A stretch of 64,000 bases of DNA, taken from positions 1 through 64,000 of the forward strand of contig JAVBLP010000005.1 of NCBI GenBank assembly GCA_031553505.1, in the 5' to 3' direction. Below are positions 7,829 through 15,397 of this stretch, piece after piece. The notes under the pieces were generated by a model. The model was not told where the DNA came from, ran no database searches, and saw only the letters and a list, made by a program, of their open reading frames with translations. How positions within the stretch are numbered: the first letter of the stretch is position 1; each line of letters begins with the position of its first letter. This DNA comes from JAVBLP01 sp031553505 (GTDB lineage: Bacteria; Elusimicrobiota; Endomicrobiia; Endomicrobiales; Endomicrobiaceae). The position numbers and the translations under genes are program-made.

Positions 7829-8322
7829 ATCTTTGTACAGAAAAACCTGTCTTTGAACAACACGATGAATACTAATATAAATACCGCGGCTATGCCCAAC
7901 GCGGACAATGTGAATGCAGAAGCAAAATATGTGTAAGGCTCAGCCAGCCGCAAAAGATATACCGTGCCTCCCGCAAGCGCGCCGAACAGTGTCGCGGCGA
8001 TTATGTATTTGAAAAAATAGTTTTTTTGCTTTCCGGAATTCTTTTTCTTGAAAATTCCCAAAATTTCCTGCAAAAGCCCCAAAGGACAAAGCGTTGAACA
8101 GTAAATTCTTCCGAAAAGCAAAGTGGCTGTCAATATAAACAGCAGCAAAACCAACGCAGCCGCTGAAAAGTCTATAAATATCCTTTGCAGCAATGCGCCA
8201 AGCTGCAAATCAAAGATGTTTACCGGATAAACCGCGCCTATAAAAACGCCTAAAAATAAAAGCCCCGCACAGACTGCTATTATTACTCTTATGCGGTAAT
8301 AAATATTTGTTTTTTTAGGCAT
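7708..8322 (-). CDS. NapH-like membrane ferredoxin, N-terminal half (4Fe-4S, about five membrane helices)
   Basis: The 204-residue frame has several membrane helices and the two NapH/YccM signatures YCSTLCPLGLLQ (about residues 74-85) and FFCTKICPVGT (about 160-170). NapH proteins pass electrons from quinol or membrane carriers to periplasmic ferredoxins. The frame loses homology after SAKK, reads 21 unrelated codons and stops at 7708; one base earlier in phase it would continue into cysteine-rich ferredoxin. It starts one base after the aldo/keto reductase stop and is surely in its operon. Confidence 0.8.
   Translation of the reverse strand: MPKKTNIYYRIRVIIAVCAGLLFLGVFIGAVYPVNIFDLQLGALLQRIFIDFSAAALVLLLFILTATLLFGRIYCSTLCPLGLLQEILGIFKKKNSGKQKNYFFKYIIAATLFGALAGGTVYLLRLAEPYTYFASAFTLSALGIAAVFILVFIVLFKDRFFCTKICPVGTVLGLISKSSAKKYIWRKKTVFHAGYAKIYALQAV
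7777..7783 (-). other. A7 slippery run at the NapH/ferredoxin frame junction
   Basis: On the coding strand the upstream frame reads GCA AAA AAA TAT. This is A-AAA-AAA, a perfect -1 slippery heptamer, also prone to RNA polymerase slippage. Slipping back one base gives GCA AAA AAA ATA TAT TTG and restores the ferredoxin frame exactly where homology demands. I see no convincing stimulatory stem-loop or upstream ribosome-like sequence. A real frameshift mutation or a one-base error in the homopolymer are the alternatives. Confidence 0.7.
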
Positions 8323-8323
8323 T

Positions 8324-9604
8324 TTATCCCGCCTTTTCTGTTTTTAGTTTTTTTACTGTGTCATTGACCATTTCTAAAAGCGGAGGGATATCCAGCAACT
8401 GGGGACAGTGTTCGCTGCAAAGCCCGCATTTTATACATTTGTCCGCTTTTGTCCGGTCATTTAAATTGTCATATTTTCTGATAAAAGTTTCAGTGTCGCT
8501 TGTTGCCTTATAATCGTTGTAAAGAAGAAAAATCGCAGGTATCGCAATACCTCTTGGACAGTCCTGGCAGTAGTTGCAGTTGGTGCAGTTTATGTCGCCG
8601 GTTTTTTGCAGTACGGAAGCTATTTTAACGATAGTGTTTTCCTCTTCTTCCGTAATCGGCCTGTAATTTGTAAAAGTTTCAACATTTTCTTCCAATTGCT
8701 GTAAGCTGCTCATTCCGCTCAAAACCGTAAAAACGTTTTCTTTGCCTGCTACCCAGCGCAGCGCCAAAGAGGCCTGTGTGTCTTCAGGGGCTTCGTCTTC
8801 AATAATAGCTTTTGCCGAACCCGTAAGGTTTGTTAAAGCGCCGCCTCTTAAAGGGGTCATCGGAAGCACCGGTATTTTTGCTTTCGTTAAGATGTCATAG
8901 TTTTTGTAAACGTTTCTCGCGGACCATATCGGAGCATCCGGATCTGTTGTTTCCTCAAAAGTTTCCCAGTCCAGGTAATTAAGCTGTATCTGGCAGAACT
9001 CCCAGTCGTACGCGTTTACCACTTCCTGCAAAAGTTCGTCCTGACCGTGATAGGAAAATCCGAGGTGTCTTATTTTACCTTCTTCTTTCAGTTTTAGCAG
9101 TTCTTCATAAACGCCAAAATCGCGAAAATTGTCTATTGTTAAAACCGAGATATTGTGGGCGAGATAAAAATCGAAATAGTCTGTCTGGCACTTTTTTAGC
9201 TGCTCGTCAAAAATCGTTCTTACGTCTTCTTTTGACATGAGCGAGCGCAACGGATTTTTTGTCGCTAGAAAAAAACTGTCCCTTTTATAGTTGCGCAGTA
9301 TCTTTCCTACTGCATTTTCAGATTCTCCGCCGTGATACATATAAGCTGTGTCAAAATAATTTACTCCGTGGCGCATCGCGTAATCAACCATCTTTTCAAA
9401 ATGAGGCATATCAATTCCGTCATCTGTCGTTGGAAGGCGCATGCAGCCCATTGACAGCAGCGGAATATCCAGGTTCTGAAACTTTCTTGTTACAACCATG
9501 CTGCCGTTTTTTGAACGTTTTGCAGAACCGATATCGCAGCCGTTCAGCAAAGCCGTGCCCCCTATGGTAAGCAAAGAGTTAACGATAAATTCACGTCTTT
9601 TCAT
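8324..9604 (-). CDS. Tat-exported aldo/keto reductase with C-terminal 4Fe-4S domain
   Basis: The 426-residue protein begins MKRREFIVNSLLTIGG...LLNGC: a twin-arginine signal (RR at 3-4) plus a lipobox-like LNGC. The middle is an aldo/keto reductase barrel with GVNYFDTAYMYHGGESE (Asp and Tyr of the active site) and DFYLAHN. The C-terminus has CTNCNYCQDCPRG and CIKCGLCSEHCP, two 4Fe-4S clusters. It likely reduces an aldehyde or ketone outside the cytosol using iron-sulphur electrons rather than free NADPH (inference). ATG 9604 has a GGAGGG ribosome site; the upstream TTG at 9628 would lie almost at the transcript start. First gene of the operon with NapH-like, tatA and tatC. Confidence 0.92.
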   Translation of the reverse strand: MKRREFIVNSLLTIGGTALLNGCDIGSAKRSKNGSMVVTRKFQNLDIPLLSMGCMRLPTTDDGIDMPHFEKMVDYAMRHGVNYFDTAYMYHGGESENAVGKILRNYKRDSFFLATKNPLRSLMSKEDVRTIFDEQLKKCQTDYFDFYLAHNISVLTIDNFRDFGVYEELLKLKEEGKIRHLGFSYHGQDELLQEVVNAYDWEFCQIQLNYLDWETFEETTDPDAPIWSARNVYKNYDILTKAKIPVLPMTPLRGGALTNLTGSAKAIIEDEAPEDTQASLALRWVAGKENVFTVLSGMSSLQQLEENVETFTNYRPITEEEENTIVKIASVLQKTGDINCTNCNYCQDCPRGIAIPAIFLLYNDYKATSDTETFIRKYDNLNDRTKADKCIKCGLCSEHCPQLLDIPPLLEMVNDTVKKLKTEKAG

Positions 9605-9638
9605 TTGTACCCTCCGTATAAAGCGCAATTACTGTTTT

Positions 9639-9669
9639 GTTATAGCATTTAAAGTTAACTCGAAGTCAA
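9639..9669 (-). promoter_or_regulatory. MerR-type promoter with 19-bp spacer, upstream of aldo/keto reductase operon
   Basis: Read on the minus strand, TTGACT (9664-9669) and TATAAC (9639-9644) are 19 bp apart, with spacer start TCGAGTTAACTT, almost the same as at 5384. The transcript would start near 9632, leaving a leader of about 28 bases to the ATG at 9604. Confidence 0.85.
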
Positions 9670-9696
9670 GCATTTTTTTACGGCGGAAAATTTTAC

Positions 9697-9727
9697 TTGA
9701 CTTGGAGTCCGCTCTAGGTTGTATAAC
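9697..9727 (+). promoter_or_regulatory. MerR-type promoter with 19-bp spacer, upstream of exported peptide and flavodoxin
   Basis: TTGACT at 9697-9702 and TATAAC at 9722-9727 flank a 19-bp spacer beginning TGGAGTCCGCTC. It is divergent from, and 28 bases away from, the matching promoter at 9639-9669, so one regulator could fire both transcripts. Confidence 0.85.
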
Positions 9728-9756
9728 AGTAAATCAATATGCCTTAATGAGGAAAT

Positions 9757-9855
9757 ATGAAAAAAACGTCAGTAATGCCGGCTATATTTATGCTTTCGGC
9801 AGTCTCAGGCGTTTATGCCGCGCAGGCGACACCGGCTAAAAAGGTAAAAAAATAA
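9757..9855 (+). CDS. 32-residue exported peptide
   Basis: A short frame starts with ATG 9757 behind a GAGGAAAT ribosome site and ends at TAA 9855, eleven bases before the flavodoxin ATG. It reads as a Sec signal peptide (MKKTSVMPAIFMLSAVSG then VYAAQA) followed by only about ten mature residues, TPAKKVKK. It is the first gene after the MerR-type promoter. It could be a small periplasmic peptide, a leader that couples translation to the flavodoxin, or the remnant of a longer gene. No family is recognised. Confidence 0.6.
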   Translation: MKKTSVMPAIFMLSAVSGVYAAQATPAKKVKK

Positions 9856-9866
9856 AGGAGGGACAG

Positions 9867-10439
9867 ATGAAAGTTTTTTTTAAAATTATTCCGGCAGCGC
9901 TCATCTTGCTTATGGCAGCTTTGTTAGTTTTGCCGGCAAATGCGCAAAGCGCGGACAAAAAGGAGAAAAAAATGCTGGTAGTATACTATTCACATTCCGG
10001 AAATACCCGCGAGATAGCAAATTTGATACAAAAAGAAACAGAGGCGGATACTTTTGAGATTCAAACCGAAAAGCCGTATCCAAAAGAATATAATGATGTT
10101 GTAAACCAGGCCAAAGAAGAGATTAACAAAGGTTGTAAACCCGCACTGAAAAGTAAAGTAAATAATTTAAAGGATTATGACGTGATTTTTGTAGGTTCTC
10201 CTAACTGGTGGAGTACAATAGCGCCTCCGGTTACGGCATTCTTATCGGAAAACGACTTATCCGGTAAAACCGTTGTGCCTTTTTGCACGCATGGCGGCGG
10301 CGGAATGGCAGGATGCGCTGCCGATATCGCGAAGCTTACGCCGAAATCGGTTGTTTTGGAAGGGGCCGCTTTTTCAGGCAGCAGGGCAGGCGGAGCGCAG
10401 AAAGACGTAGCAGCCTGGCTGAAAAAAATAGGTATGTAG
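9867..10439 (+). CDS. Exported flavodoxin
   Basis: The 190-residue protein has a Sec signal peptide (hydrophobic residues 8-24, cleavage likely after ANA) followed by a flavodoxin domain: VVYYSHSGNTREIA (FMN phosphate loop), GSPNWWSTIAPPV and the PFCTHGGGGMAG loop. Flavodoxins carry one or two electrons on FMN and are normally cytosolic, so an exported one is notable; FMN loading outside the cytosol would be needed. AGGAGGGACAG gives a strong ribosome site. It belongs to the MerR-promoter transcript and sits back to back with the exported aldo/keto reductase, its likely redox partner. Confidence 0.9.
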   Translation: MKVFFKIIPAALILLMAALLVLPANAQSADKKEKKMLVVYYSHSGNTREIANLIQKETEADTFEIQTEKPYPKEYNDVVNQAKEEINKGCKPALKSKVNNLKDYDVIFVGSPNWWSTIAPPVTAFLSENDLSGKTVVPFCTHGGGGMAGCAADIAKLTPKSVVLEGAAFSGSRAGGAQKDVAAWLKKIGM

Positions 10440-10456
10440 TTTGCATTCATAAATAG

Positions 10457-10494
10457 AAAAACCGCTTCTGTATTCACGCAGGAGCGGTTTTTTT
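10457..10494 (+). terminator. Rho-independent terminator after flavodoxin
   Basis: A stem of AAAACCGCT(T)CTG with CAGGAGCGGTTTT (10457-10470 with 10478-10494) is followed by a T run. It ends the peptide-flavodoxin transcript. Confidence 0.88.
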
Positions 10495-10499
10495 ATTGT

Positions 10500-10740
10500 T
10501 TAAGTATTCTCTTTATGCTTTAAAAAAGTTTTAAAATAATTCATCCGCTTGGGCGGAGTATTTCCGTGATGCAATATCATGCGTGCCAGTGATGCATATC
10601 CATTCGGAATACGGCTCGAAGCAAAACAAGTTGCAAATTTGCCGTAAACCTCGTTGTATTTCCACGGCGCGCAGCCCAAGCGGACTAAGCTAAAGCAAGC
10701 TTTAGCTGTTAAAGTATATGTATTTACACCGGTTTTGTCG
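10500..10740 (-). other. Intergenic stretch with a long startless open frame; possible gene remnant or repeat
   Basis: The minus strand is open from about 10790 to a TAA at 10500 (about 95 codons), with segments such as LGCAPWKYNEVYGKFATC and LARMILHHGNTPPKR, but no start codon with a ribosome site. GC content is higher than in ordinary spacers here. It also holds the hairpin CTAAAGC-AA-GCTTTAG (about 10689-10704). It may be a decayed gene or a dispersed intergenic element; function unknown. Confidence 0.35.
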
Positions 10741-10785
10741 GTTGCCGCGGCAACATTGTTAAAAAAATGATTATTTGTATATAAT
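10741..10785 (+). promoter_or_regulatory. Promoter of the Crp/Fnr gene with a 14-bp palindrome upstream
   Basis: TTGTTA (10756-10761) and TATAAT (10780-10785) are 18 bp apart. Directly before the -35 lies GTTGCCGCGGCAAC (10741-10754), a perfect 14-bp palindrome, a possible operator for this or another dimeric regulator. Confidence 0.6.
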
Positions 10786-10810
10786 ACGGATGATATATAA
10801 GGAGGCTTTA

Positions 10811-11482
10811 ATGCACCGCTATTATGAAGAATTGAAAAAAAATCATTTGTTTGACGGCATTAATAAAGACGAGATGAAGTATATGGGCGAGTGTTTTAAG
10901 ACTAAAATAAACAATTACCCGAAAAATGCCTATATTTTTTCGGACGGCGATATTTATGAAAATTTAGGAATTATTGCCAAAGGGATAGTCAATATAATAA
11001 AAGATGATTCTAAAGGAAATACGGTTATTCTTGAACAGGCCGAGTCCGGAGCTGTGTTAGATGAATCTATTAACGTAAAAAATGATTATAAAGTAAATGT
11101 TTCCGCCAAAGCCGTTGTAAACTGCGATGTAGTGTCCATTCCTTTTGAAAAACTTCTCGTTGTATGCAAACAAAACTGCCCTTTTCATGTCAGGCTTGTA
11201 GGCAATATAGTAAGAATGATTGCCAGTAACCACAATGCCCTTACTCAAAAAATGGACTATTTGAGCAAAAAGGGTGTCCGGGATAAAATAGTATCGTTTT
11301 TAGGTTTTCAGAAAGAAAAACATAAAAGCAATGAATTTGCAATCAATTTTGACAGAAAGGAGCTTTCAGAATTTTTATTTGTCGAAAGAAGCGCATTGTC
11401 CAGAGAGTTAAGCAGGATGCGGAAAGAGAAACTGATAACTTTCAAAAAAAACCGCTTTAAAATTATAAAAACATTAACTTAG
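10811..11482 (+). CDS. Crp/Fnr-family transcriptional regulator
   Basis: The 223-residue protein has an N-terminal cyclic-nucleotide-like sensor domain (PKNAYIFSDGDIYENLGIIAKG) and a C-terminal Crp winged helix with KGVRDKIVSFL, then RKELSEFLFVERSALSRELSRM as the DNA-reading helix. It lacks the N-terminal four-cysteine set of FNR. ATG 10811 follows AAGGAGGC; the longer frame from 10775 overlaps the -10 box and is rejected. It precedes a beta-barrel gene by 43 bases and sodC beyond, which could be its targets. Confidence 0.9.
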   Translation: MHRYYEELKKNHLFDGINKDEMKYMGECFKTKINNYPKNAYIFSDGDIYENLGIIAKGIVNIIKDDSKGNTVILEQAESGAVLDESINVKNDYKVNVSAKAVVNCDVVSIPFEKLLVVCKQNCPFHVRLVGNIVRMIASNHNALTQKMDYLSKKGVRDKIVSFLGFQKEKHKSNEFAINFDRKELSEFLFVERSALSRELSRMRKEKLITFKKNRFKIIKTLT

Positions 11483-11525
11483 CGGCAGCTATATTAAAAA
11501 CACTTTGTTTCTTAAGGAGCATTTT

Positions 11526-12116
11526 ATGCCGGAAAAACTTTTACAGTTATTCGCAGTAGCAATTTTTGTTTCTTTTTCTTTTTGTTTCTTTACAGTAAAT
11601 GTTTTTGCCGTAGATTTGACTGTAAAAGCAGGCATAGACATGCAAAGCATTTTTGTGTCAAAATTTGAAGCCGGTGATATTAAAGGAAATGAAGGCGCTA
11701 CGGTTGGCGCCGAAGTAACTATACAGAGGATGAAGGGTTTTTTTTACGGCGCAGGCGCTAAATATATAATAGACAGGTACATGGCGGGCAAGTACGGCAG
11801 CTTTAAAATAGGGGGTATGCCTATTTACGGCTATGCGGCAATCACGCCTGAATTATTCAAAATAGAGACCTCGAAAGACGTAATTCCGTATTTGAAAGTC
11901 GATATCGGGTATTTTCTTACGGCGATAAAACTTGCAAACGAAATAGATACAACAGGCAAAGCTTATTACGGCTTTGCTTTCGGCACGTCGATAAAACATT
12001 TTATATTGGAAGTTTCATATAATTTGTATAACTTTGCCAATAAAACAGTTAAAGAAGACGTTAACAGTTTATACACGGTTACAAATATTACGGTCGGGTA
12101 CAGATTTAACTTATAA
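11526..12116 (+). CDS. Predicted outer-membrane beta-barrel protein
   Basis: The 196-residue protein has a signal peptide ending near VFA, then alternating amphipathic strands rich in Gly and aromatic residues, and ends in VGYRFNL, the kind of aromatic last strand recognised by the barrel-assembly machinery. No specific family is recognised. ATG 11526 is placed by AAGGAGC. It is followed by sodC after 11 bases and so likely shares its transcript. Confidence 0.75.
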   Translation: MPEKLLQLFAVAIFVSFSFCFFTVNVFAVDLTVKAGIDMQSIFVSKFEAGDIKGNEGATVGAEVTIQRMKGFFYGAGAKYIIDRYMAGKYGSFKIGGMPIYGYAAITPELFKIETSKDVIPYLKVDIGYFLTAIKLANEIDTTGKAYYGFAFGTSIKHFILEVSYNLYNFANKTVKEDVNSLYTVTNITVGYRFNL

Positions 12117-12127
12117 GGCGGAATATT

Positions 12128-12652
12128 ATGAAAAAAGCTTTACTCTCAGTTGTTTGTTTAATTATTTTTGCCGTCTCCGCATTTGCGGATAAAATTACAA
12201 TAGATATTCATCTGGTATCTGTTGAAGAAAAAGGCGCGAAAATAGGAACTGTTGTTGCCGAAGATTCTGATAAGGGGCTTGTGTTGAAAGTTAGGCTGAA
12301 AGGATTGACGCCGGGGGAACACGGATTTCATATCCATCAAAACCCTTCATGCGCTCCCGCGGACAATGCCGAAGGCAAAACTGTCGCGGCTCTTGCTGCC
12401 GGCGGGCATTATGACCCTGATAATACGGGGAAACATTTAGGCCCTTACGGTTTAGGACATAAAGGCGACCTCCCCTTTATTACGGCAGATAAAAACGGCA
12501 AAGTAAAGGAAACGGTTATCGCGCCAAGGCTTAAAGTTGCCGATATAAAAAACCACTCATTGATGATACACGCCGGAGGCGATAATTATTCAGATGATCC
12601 AAAGCCTCTCGGGGGAGGCGGGGACAGAATAGCCTGCGGTATTATAGAGTAG
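12128..12652 (+). CDS. sodC: Periplasmic Cu/Zn superoxide dismutase
   Basis: SodC converts superoxide to oxygen and peroxide in the periplasm. The 174-residue protein has a signal peptide (to about SAFA), copper ligands HGFHIH, the disulphide-loop CAPAD, zinc ligands in GGHYDP, KHLGP and GHKGDLP, and the C-terminal IHAGGDNYSD with LGGGGDRIACG. All usual ligands are present. Its presence beside anaerobic enzymes points to intermittent oxygen exposure. Confidence 0.95.
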   Translation: MKKALLSVVCLIIFAVSAFADKITIDIHLVSVEEKGAKIGTVVAEDSDKGLVLKVRLKGLTPGEHGFHIHQNPSCAPADNAEGKTVAALAAGGHYDPDNTGKHLGPYGLGHKGDLPFITADKNGKVKETVIAPRLKVADIKNHSLMIHAGGDNYSDDPKPLGGGGDRIACGIIE

Positions 12653-12693
12653 ATCGCTTGCGTTTGAAATATATACGGTTTGGCGGTTTTGTA

Positions 12694-13350
12694 TCAGCTT
12701 ACCAATGCATCTAATATTTCTCTAAGTTCTTTTATTGAAGACACATTGATGTCAGCGCCGTCAAAATCATTCTTTTCCCCGTAGCCGTAAACGGCGCCGA
12801 TTGCGGTCATTCCGACGGCTTTGGCGCTTTCAATATCGCTTTTAGCATCGCCAACCATCGCTGAACTTTCCGGATCCACGCCCCATTTTGACACTAAAAA
12901 ATTGAGGATATCCGTTTTTGTATTGGTAAGGCCGAAATTTTTCACTTCGGTAGGCGTTGCTATGTCTTTGTATAAACCTTTGAAATACTTATCCAATGTT
13001 TCATCTGCCATGTGCTTTGGTTTGTAGGTTGCTATAAAAACGTCTATTTCTTTTGATTTTAAATTTTTGAGCAATTCGATGATTCCGGCAAAAGGTGCGG
13101 TTTTTTCAAGATTGTCTTCAGCGTATACAGTCCTGTAATCTTCAACTATTTTATGAACAGTAGTATCTTGAGCGGACGGCAATGTGTTTTTAATCATATT
13201 ATATAGCGGCGGTCCGATTTTAATTTTGGTGTCGGCGTTTAAATTGTAGCCGTTTTTATTTATTGAGCTGATTAAAATTCTTGTAACGTCATACGCGGAG
13301 TCAACAAGCGTTCCGTCAAAATCAAAAAATATATTTTTAATTTTTTTCAT
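12694..13350 (-). CDS. HAD-family phosphatase (phosphoglycolate-phosphatase-like)
   Basis: The 218-residue protein has the HAD motifs FFDFDGTLVDS (nucleophile Asp and acid Asp), motif II ATYKPK and motif IV MVGDAKSDIESAKAVGMTAIGAVYG. The helical cap between residues 20 and 80 is of the Gph/PGMB type. The exact substrate cannot be told. It is transcribed divergently from cls. Confidence 0.9.
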   Translation of the reverse strand: MKKIKNIFFDFDGTLVDSAYDVTRILISSINKNGYNLNADTKIKIGPPLYNMIKNTLPSAQDTTVHKIVEDYRTVYAEDNLEKTAPFAGIIELLKNLKSKEIDVFIATYKPKHMADETLDKYFKGLYKDIATPTEVKNFGLTNTKTDILNFLVSKWGVDPESSAMVGDAKSDIESAKAVGMTAIGAVYGYGEKNDFDGADINVSSIKELREILDALVS

Positions 13351-13416
13351 TTTCCACCGTTTTTTCTAGTTATTTTAATTTCAGCTAATCTAACATATTT
13401 TGCATTTTGATGCAAT

Positions 13417-13444
13417 TTGAAAGTGCGGGACAATTTTATATAAT
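13417..13444 (+). promoter_or_regulatory. Sigma-70 type promoter of cls
   Basis: TTGAAA (13417-13422) and a perfect TATAAT (13439-13444) with a 16-bp spacer. A start of transcription near 13451 excludes the frame's earlier ATG at 13407 as the start of cls. Confidence 0.6.
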
Positions 13445-13451
13445 ACTGGAA

Positions 13452-14912
13452 ATGGACAATTTTACGAATTTTATCATTATGCATTATCACGCCGTAATAT
13501 CAGCTTTTATTGTCGTTTTGTATGTTTCTATGGCGATCGGTACCGTAATACATATACTATTGCGCAAAGAAGATATAAAAAGTTCAATAAGCTGGATAGC
13601 GCTTGTTATTTTATCGCCGATTGTCGGCAGCGTGATATATCTGTTTTTAGGAATTAACAGGGTCAAACGCAAAGCTGTTAAATTAAGAAAAAAAGGAAGC
13701 ATTCTGAGTAAATATACCGTCGAAGAGATAAAACAAAGATTTGTCGATGTGCCCGTGCATACAAAACAGTTCATGGTTTACGGGTACAGCGTGTACCCTC
13801 AGAGTTTTGCGTACGGAAACGGCGTAAAACCGCTGCAAAACGGCACGGAAGCGTATCCTGAAATGATAGAAGCGATTAAAAACGCCAAAAAAGAAGTGCT
13901 AGTCGAAAGTTACATTTTTGACAGCGATAGAGAAACTGATAAATTTATTGATGCGTTTAAACAGGCGATTAAAAACGGCGCATCTGTAAAAGTATTGGTT
14001 GACGGTATAGGGACGCTTCGTTTTTTCACAAGATCGATTGAGCGAAAACTTGGCGCCGTAAAAGGTCTTGAGTACGGCGTTTTTTTGCCGCCGCAGATAC
14101 CGATTTCGCTTCCGTTTGTAAATTTGAGAAATCACAGAAAAATAATGATTATTGACGGTCAAATCGCATTTTTCGGAGGGATGAACCTTTCCGAACAAAA
14201 TGTTCTGGTAAATGACAAAAAAAACGGCGTTATCGATATAACTTTCAGGGTGGAGGGCCCGGTGATTGACCATCTTGCCCAAATATTTGAAGATGATTGG
14301 GAATTTACTACCGGAAAACATATGCATTCTTGCTCAAAAGATATGCCTGATGTCGAAAAAGGAAATATTTCCGCGAGAGTCATTCCTGACGGTCCTGACA
14401 GCGATCAGGGTAAGATTGAACTGCTTGTGCAGGGGGCGATTAATACCGCGACAAAGAAAATAACCATAGTAACTCCGTACTTTCTTCCTGAAAGCAATAT
14501 TTTAACGGCATTGGAAATGGCAGCTATGAAAGGTGTGCCGGTTGAAATTATTATTCCTGAAGTAAGCGATCATAAAATTATGAGCTGGGCGGAAAAACCT
14601 AATTTCAAAAGGCTTGTTGAAAAGGGAGTAAAAATTTACAGGACGCCGCCTCCTTTTGACCATAGTAAAATATTTATTGTGGATGAAGAGTGGTCTTTTG
14701 TGGGCTCCGCAAATTGGGATGTGCGCAGCTTTAAACTTCTTTTTGAGTCAAACATGGAGCTTTTGAGCAAAGAATTTGCCCAAGAGCTTTCTGCGATAGT
14801 TGATAAAAAGAAAAAGACGGCAAGAACCGTGACTCTTAAAGAAATTAACGCGCTTTCTTTATTTAAACGCATAAGAAATAACGCTTTCCGCCTTCTTACT
14901 CCTTATTATTAA
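13452..14912 (+). CDS. cls: Cardiolipin synthase
   Basis: Cls condenses two phosphatidylglycerols into cardiolipin and glycerol at the inner membrane. The 486-residue protein has two N-terminal membrane helices and two PLD domains with HKD signatures: NHRKIMIIDG with GGMNLSEQN, and DHSKIFIVDEE with GSANWDVRS. Length equals that of the usual enzyme. ATG 13452 lies close to the predicted transcript start; an internal ATG at 13479 is also possible. It seems to head the gene run to 20778. Confidence 0.92.
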   Translation: MDNFTNFIIMHYHAVISAFIVVLYVSMAIGTVIHILLRKEDIKSSISWIALVILSPIVGSVIYLFLGINRVKRKAVKLRKKGSILSKYTVEEIKQRFVDVPVHTKQFMVYGYSVYPQSFAYGNGVKPLQNGTEAYPEMIEAIKNAKKEVLVESYIFDSDRETDKFIDAFKQAIKNGASVKVLVDGIGTLRFFTRSIERKLGAVKGLEYGVFLPPQIPISLPFVNLRNHRKIMIIDGQIAFFGGMNLSEQNVLVNDKKNGVIDITFRVEGPVIDHLAQIFEDDWEFTTGKHMHSCSKDMPDVEKGNISARVIPDGPDSDQGKIELLVQGAINTATKKITIVTPYFLPESNILTALEMAAMKGVPVEIIIPEVSDHKIMSWAEKPNFKRLVEKGVKIYRTPPPFDHSKIFIVDEEWSFVGSANWDVRSFKLLFESNMELLSKEFAQELSAIVDKKKKTARTVTLKEINALSLFKRIRNNAFRLLTPYY

Positions 14913-14945
14913 ATCGCATTGACTAAAACAGGCCATTAAGCTAAA

Positions 14946-15383
14946 ATGTCAGATATGAAAAAAACAATCATTTTATTATTATTTTTTTGTTTTACGCCTC
15001 TTGCGGGGTGCATTTCAAAAACACAATATAATGATGCTTTGTTTAAGGCTGAACAAAGCAGCGCTGCTTTGTCGCAGTCCCGTCAGGATAACGATAAGCT
15101 TAAAGAAGAGATAAAAAACCTTGAGTACCGAAATGAATATTTGAATACGACCATACAGGGATATGAAGAAAGTATAAAGACGCTTGATGACTTTATAAAG
15201 TCATCAAAAAAGATACAAGCCAAAGCTATTGTTGAAGTCGTTGAGCTTAGGCAGCAGATGAGAGAGAAGCTTGATGTTAAAGATTTGGAAATGAGGGCAT
15301 TGAAAGAACAGAACGATAAGCTTAAAGAAGCTCTTGAAGCGCAACAGACCGAAAAAGCTAAAAACGACGTTTTGCCTAAATAA
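14946..15383 (+). CDS. Coiled-coil lipoprotein
   Basis: The 145-residue protein has a lipoprotein signal (TPLAGCIS) and then a long charged coiled coil from about residue 30 to the end (repeats such as DNDKLKEEIKNLEYRNE and LKEQNDKLKEALEAQQ). No enzyme domain is present; it may tether or space envelope parts. Start may be ATG 14946 or 14955. It lies 33 bases after cls and 14 before the next gene. Confidence 0.75.
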   Translation: MSDMKKTIILLLFFCFTPLAGCISKTQYNDALFKAEQSSAALSQSRQDNDKLKEEIKNLEYRNEYLNTTIQGYEESIKTLDDFIKSSKKIQAKAIVEVVELRQQMREKLDVKDLEMRALKEQNDKLKEALEAQQTEKAKNDVLPK

Positions 15384-15397
15384 TACGGGGAAAATAA

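Noticed and set aside
7341..7856. Long plus-strand frame opposite the ferredoxin genes
   Set aside because: It is antisense to cysteine-rich ferredoxin coding sequence; its Phe/His-rich product has no domain and no ribosome site.
9605..9628. TTG start for the aldo/keto reductase at 9628
   Set aside because: It lies within a few bases of the predicted transcript start and before the ribosome site GGAGGG; ATG 9604 also gives a clean twin-arginine signal.
13407..13451. Earlier ATG for cls at 13407
   Set aside because: It lies upstream of a good TTGAAA/TATAAT promoter, so it is probably not transcribed; 13452 gives the normal length.
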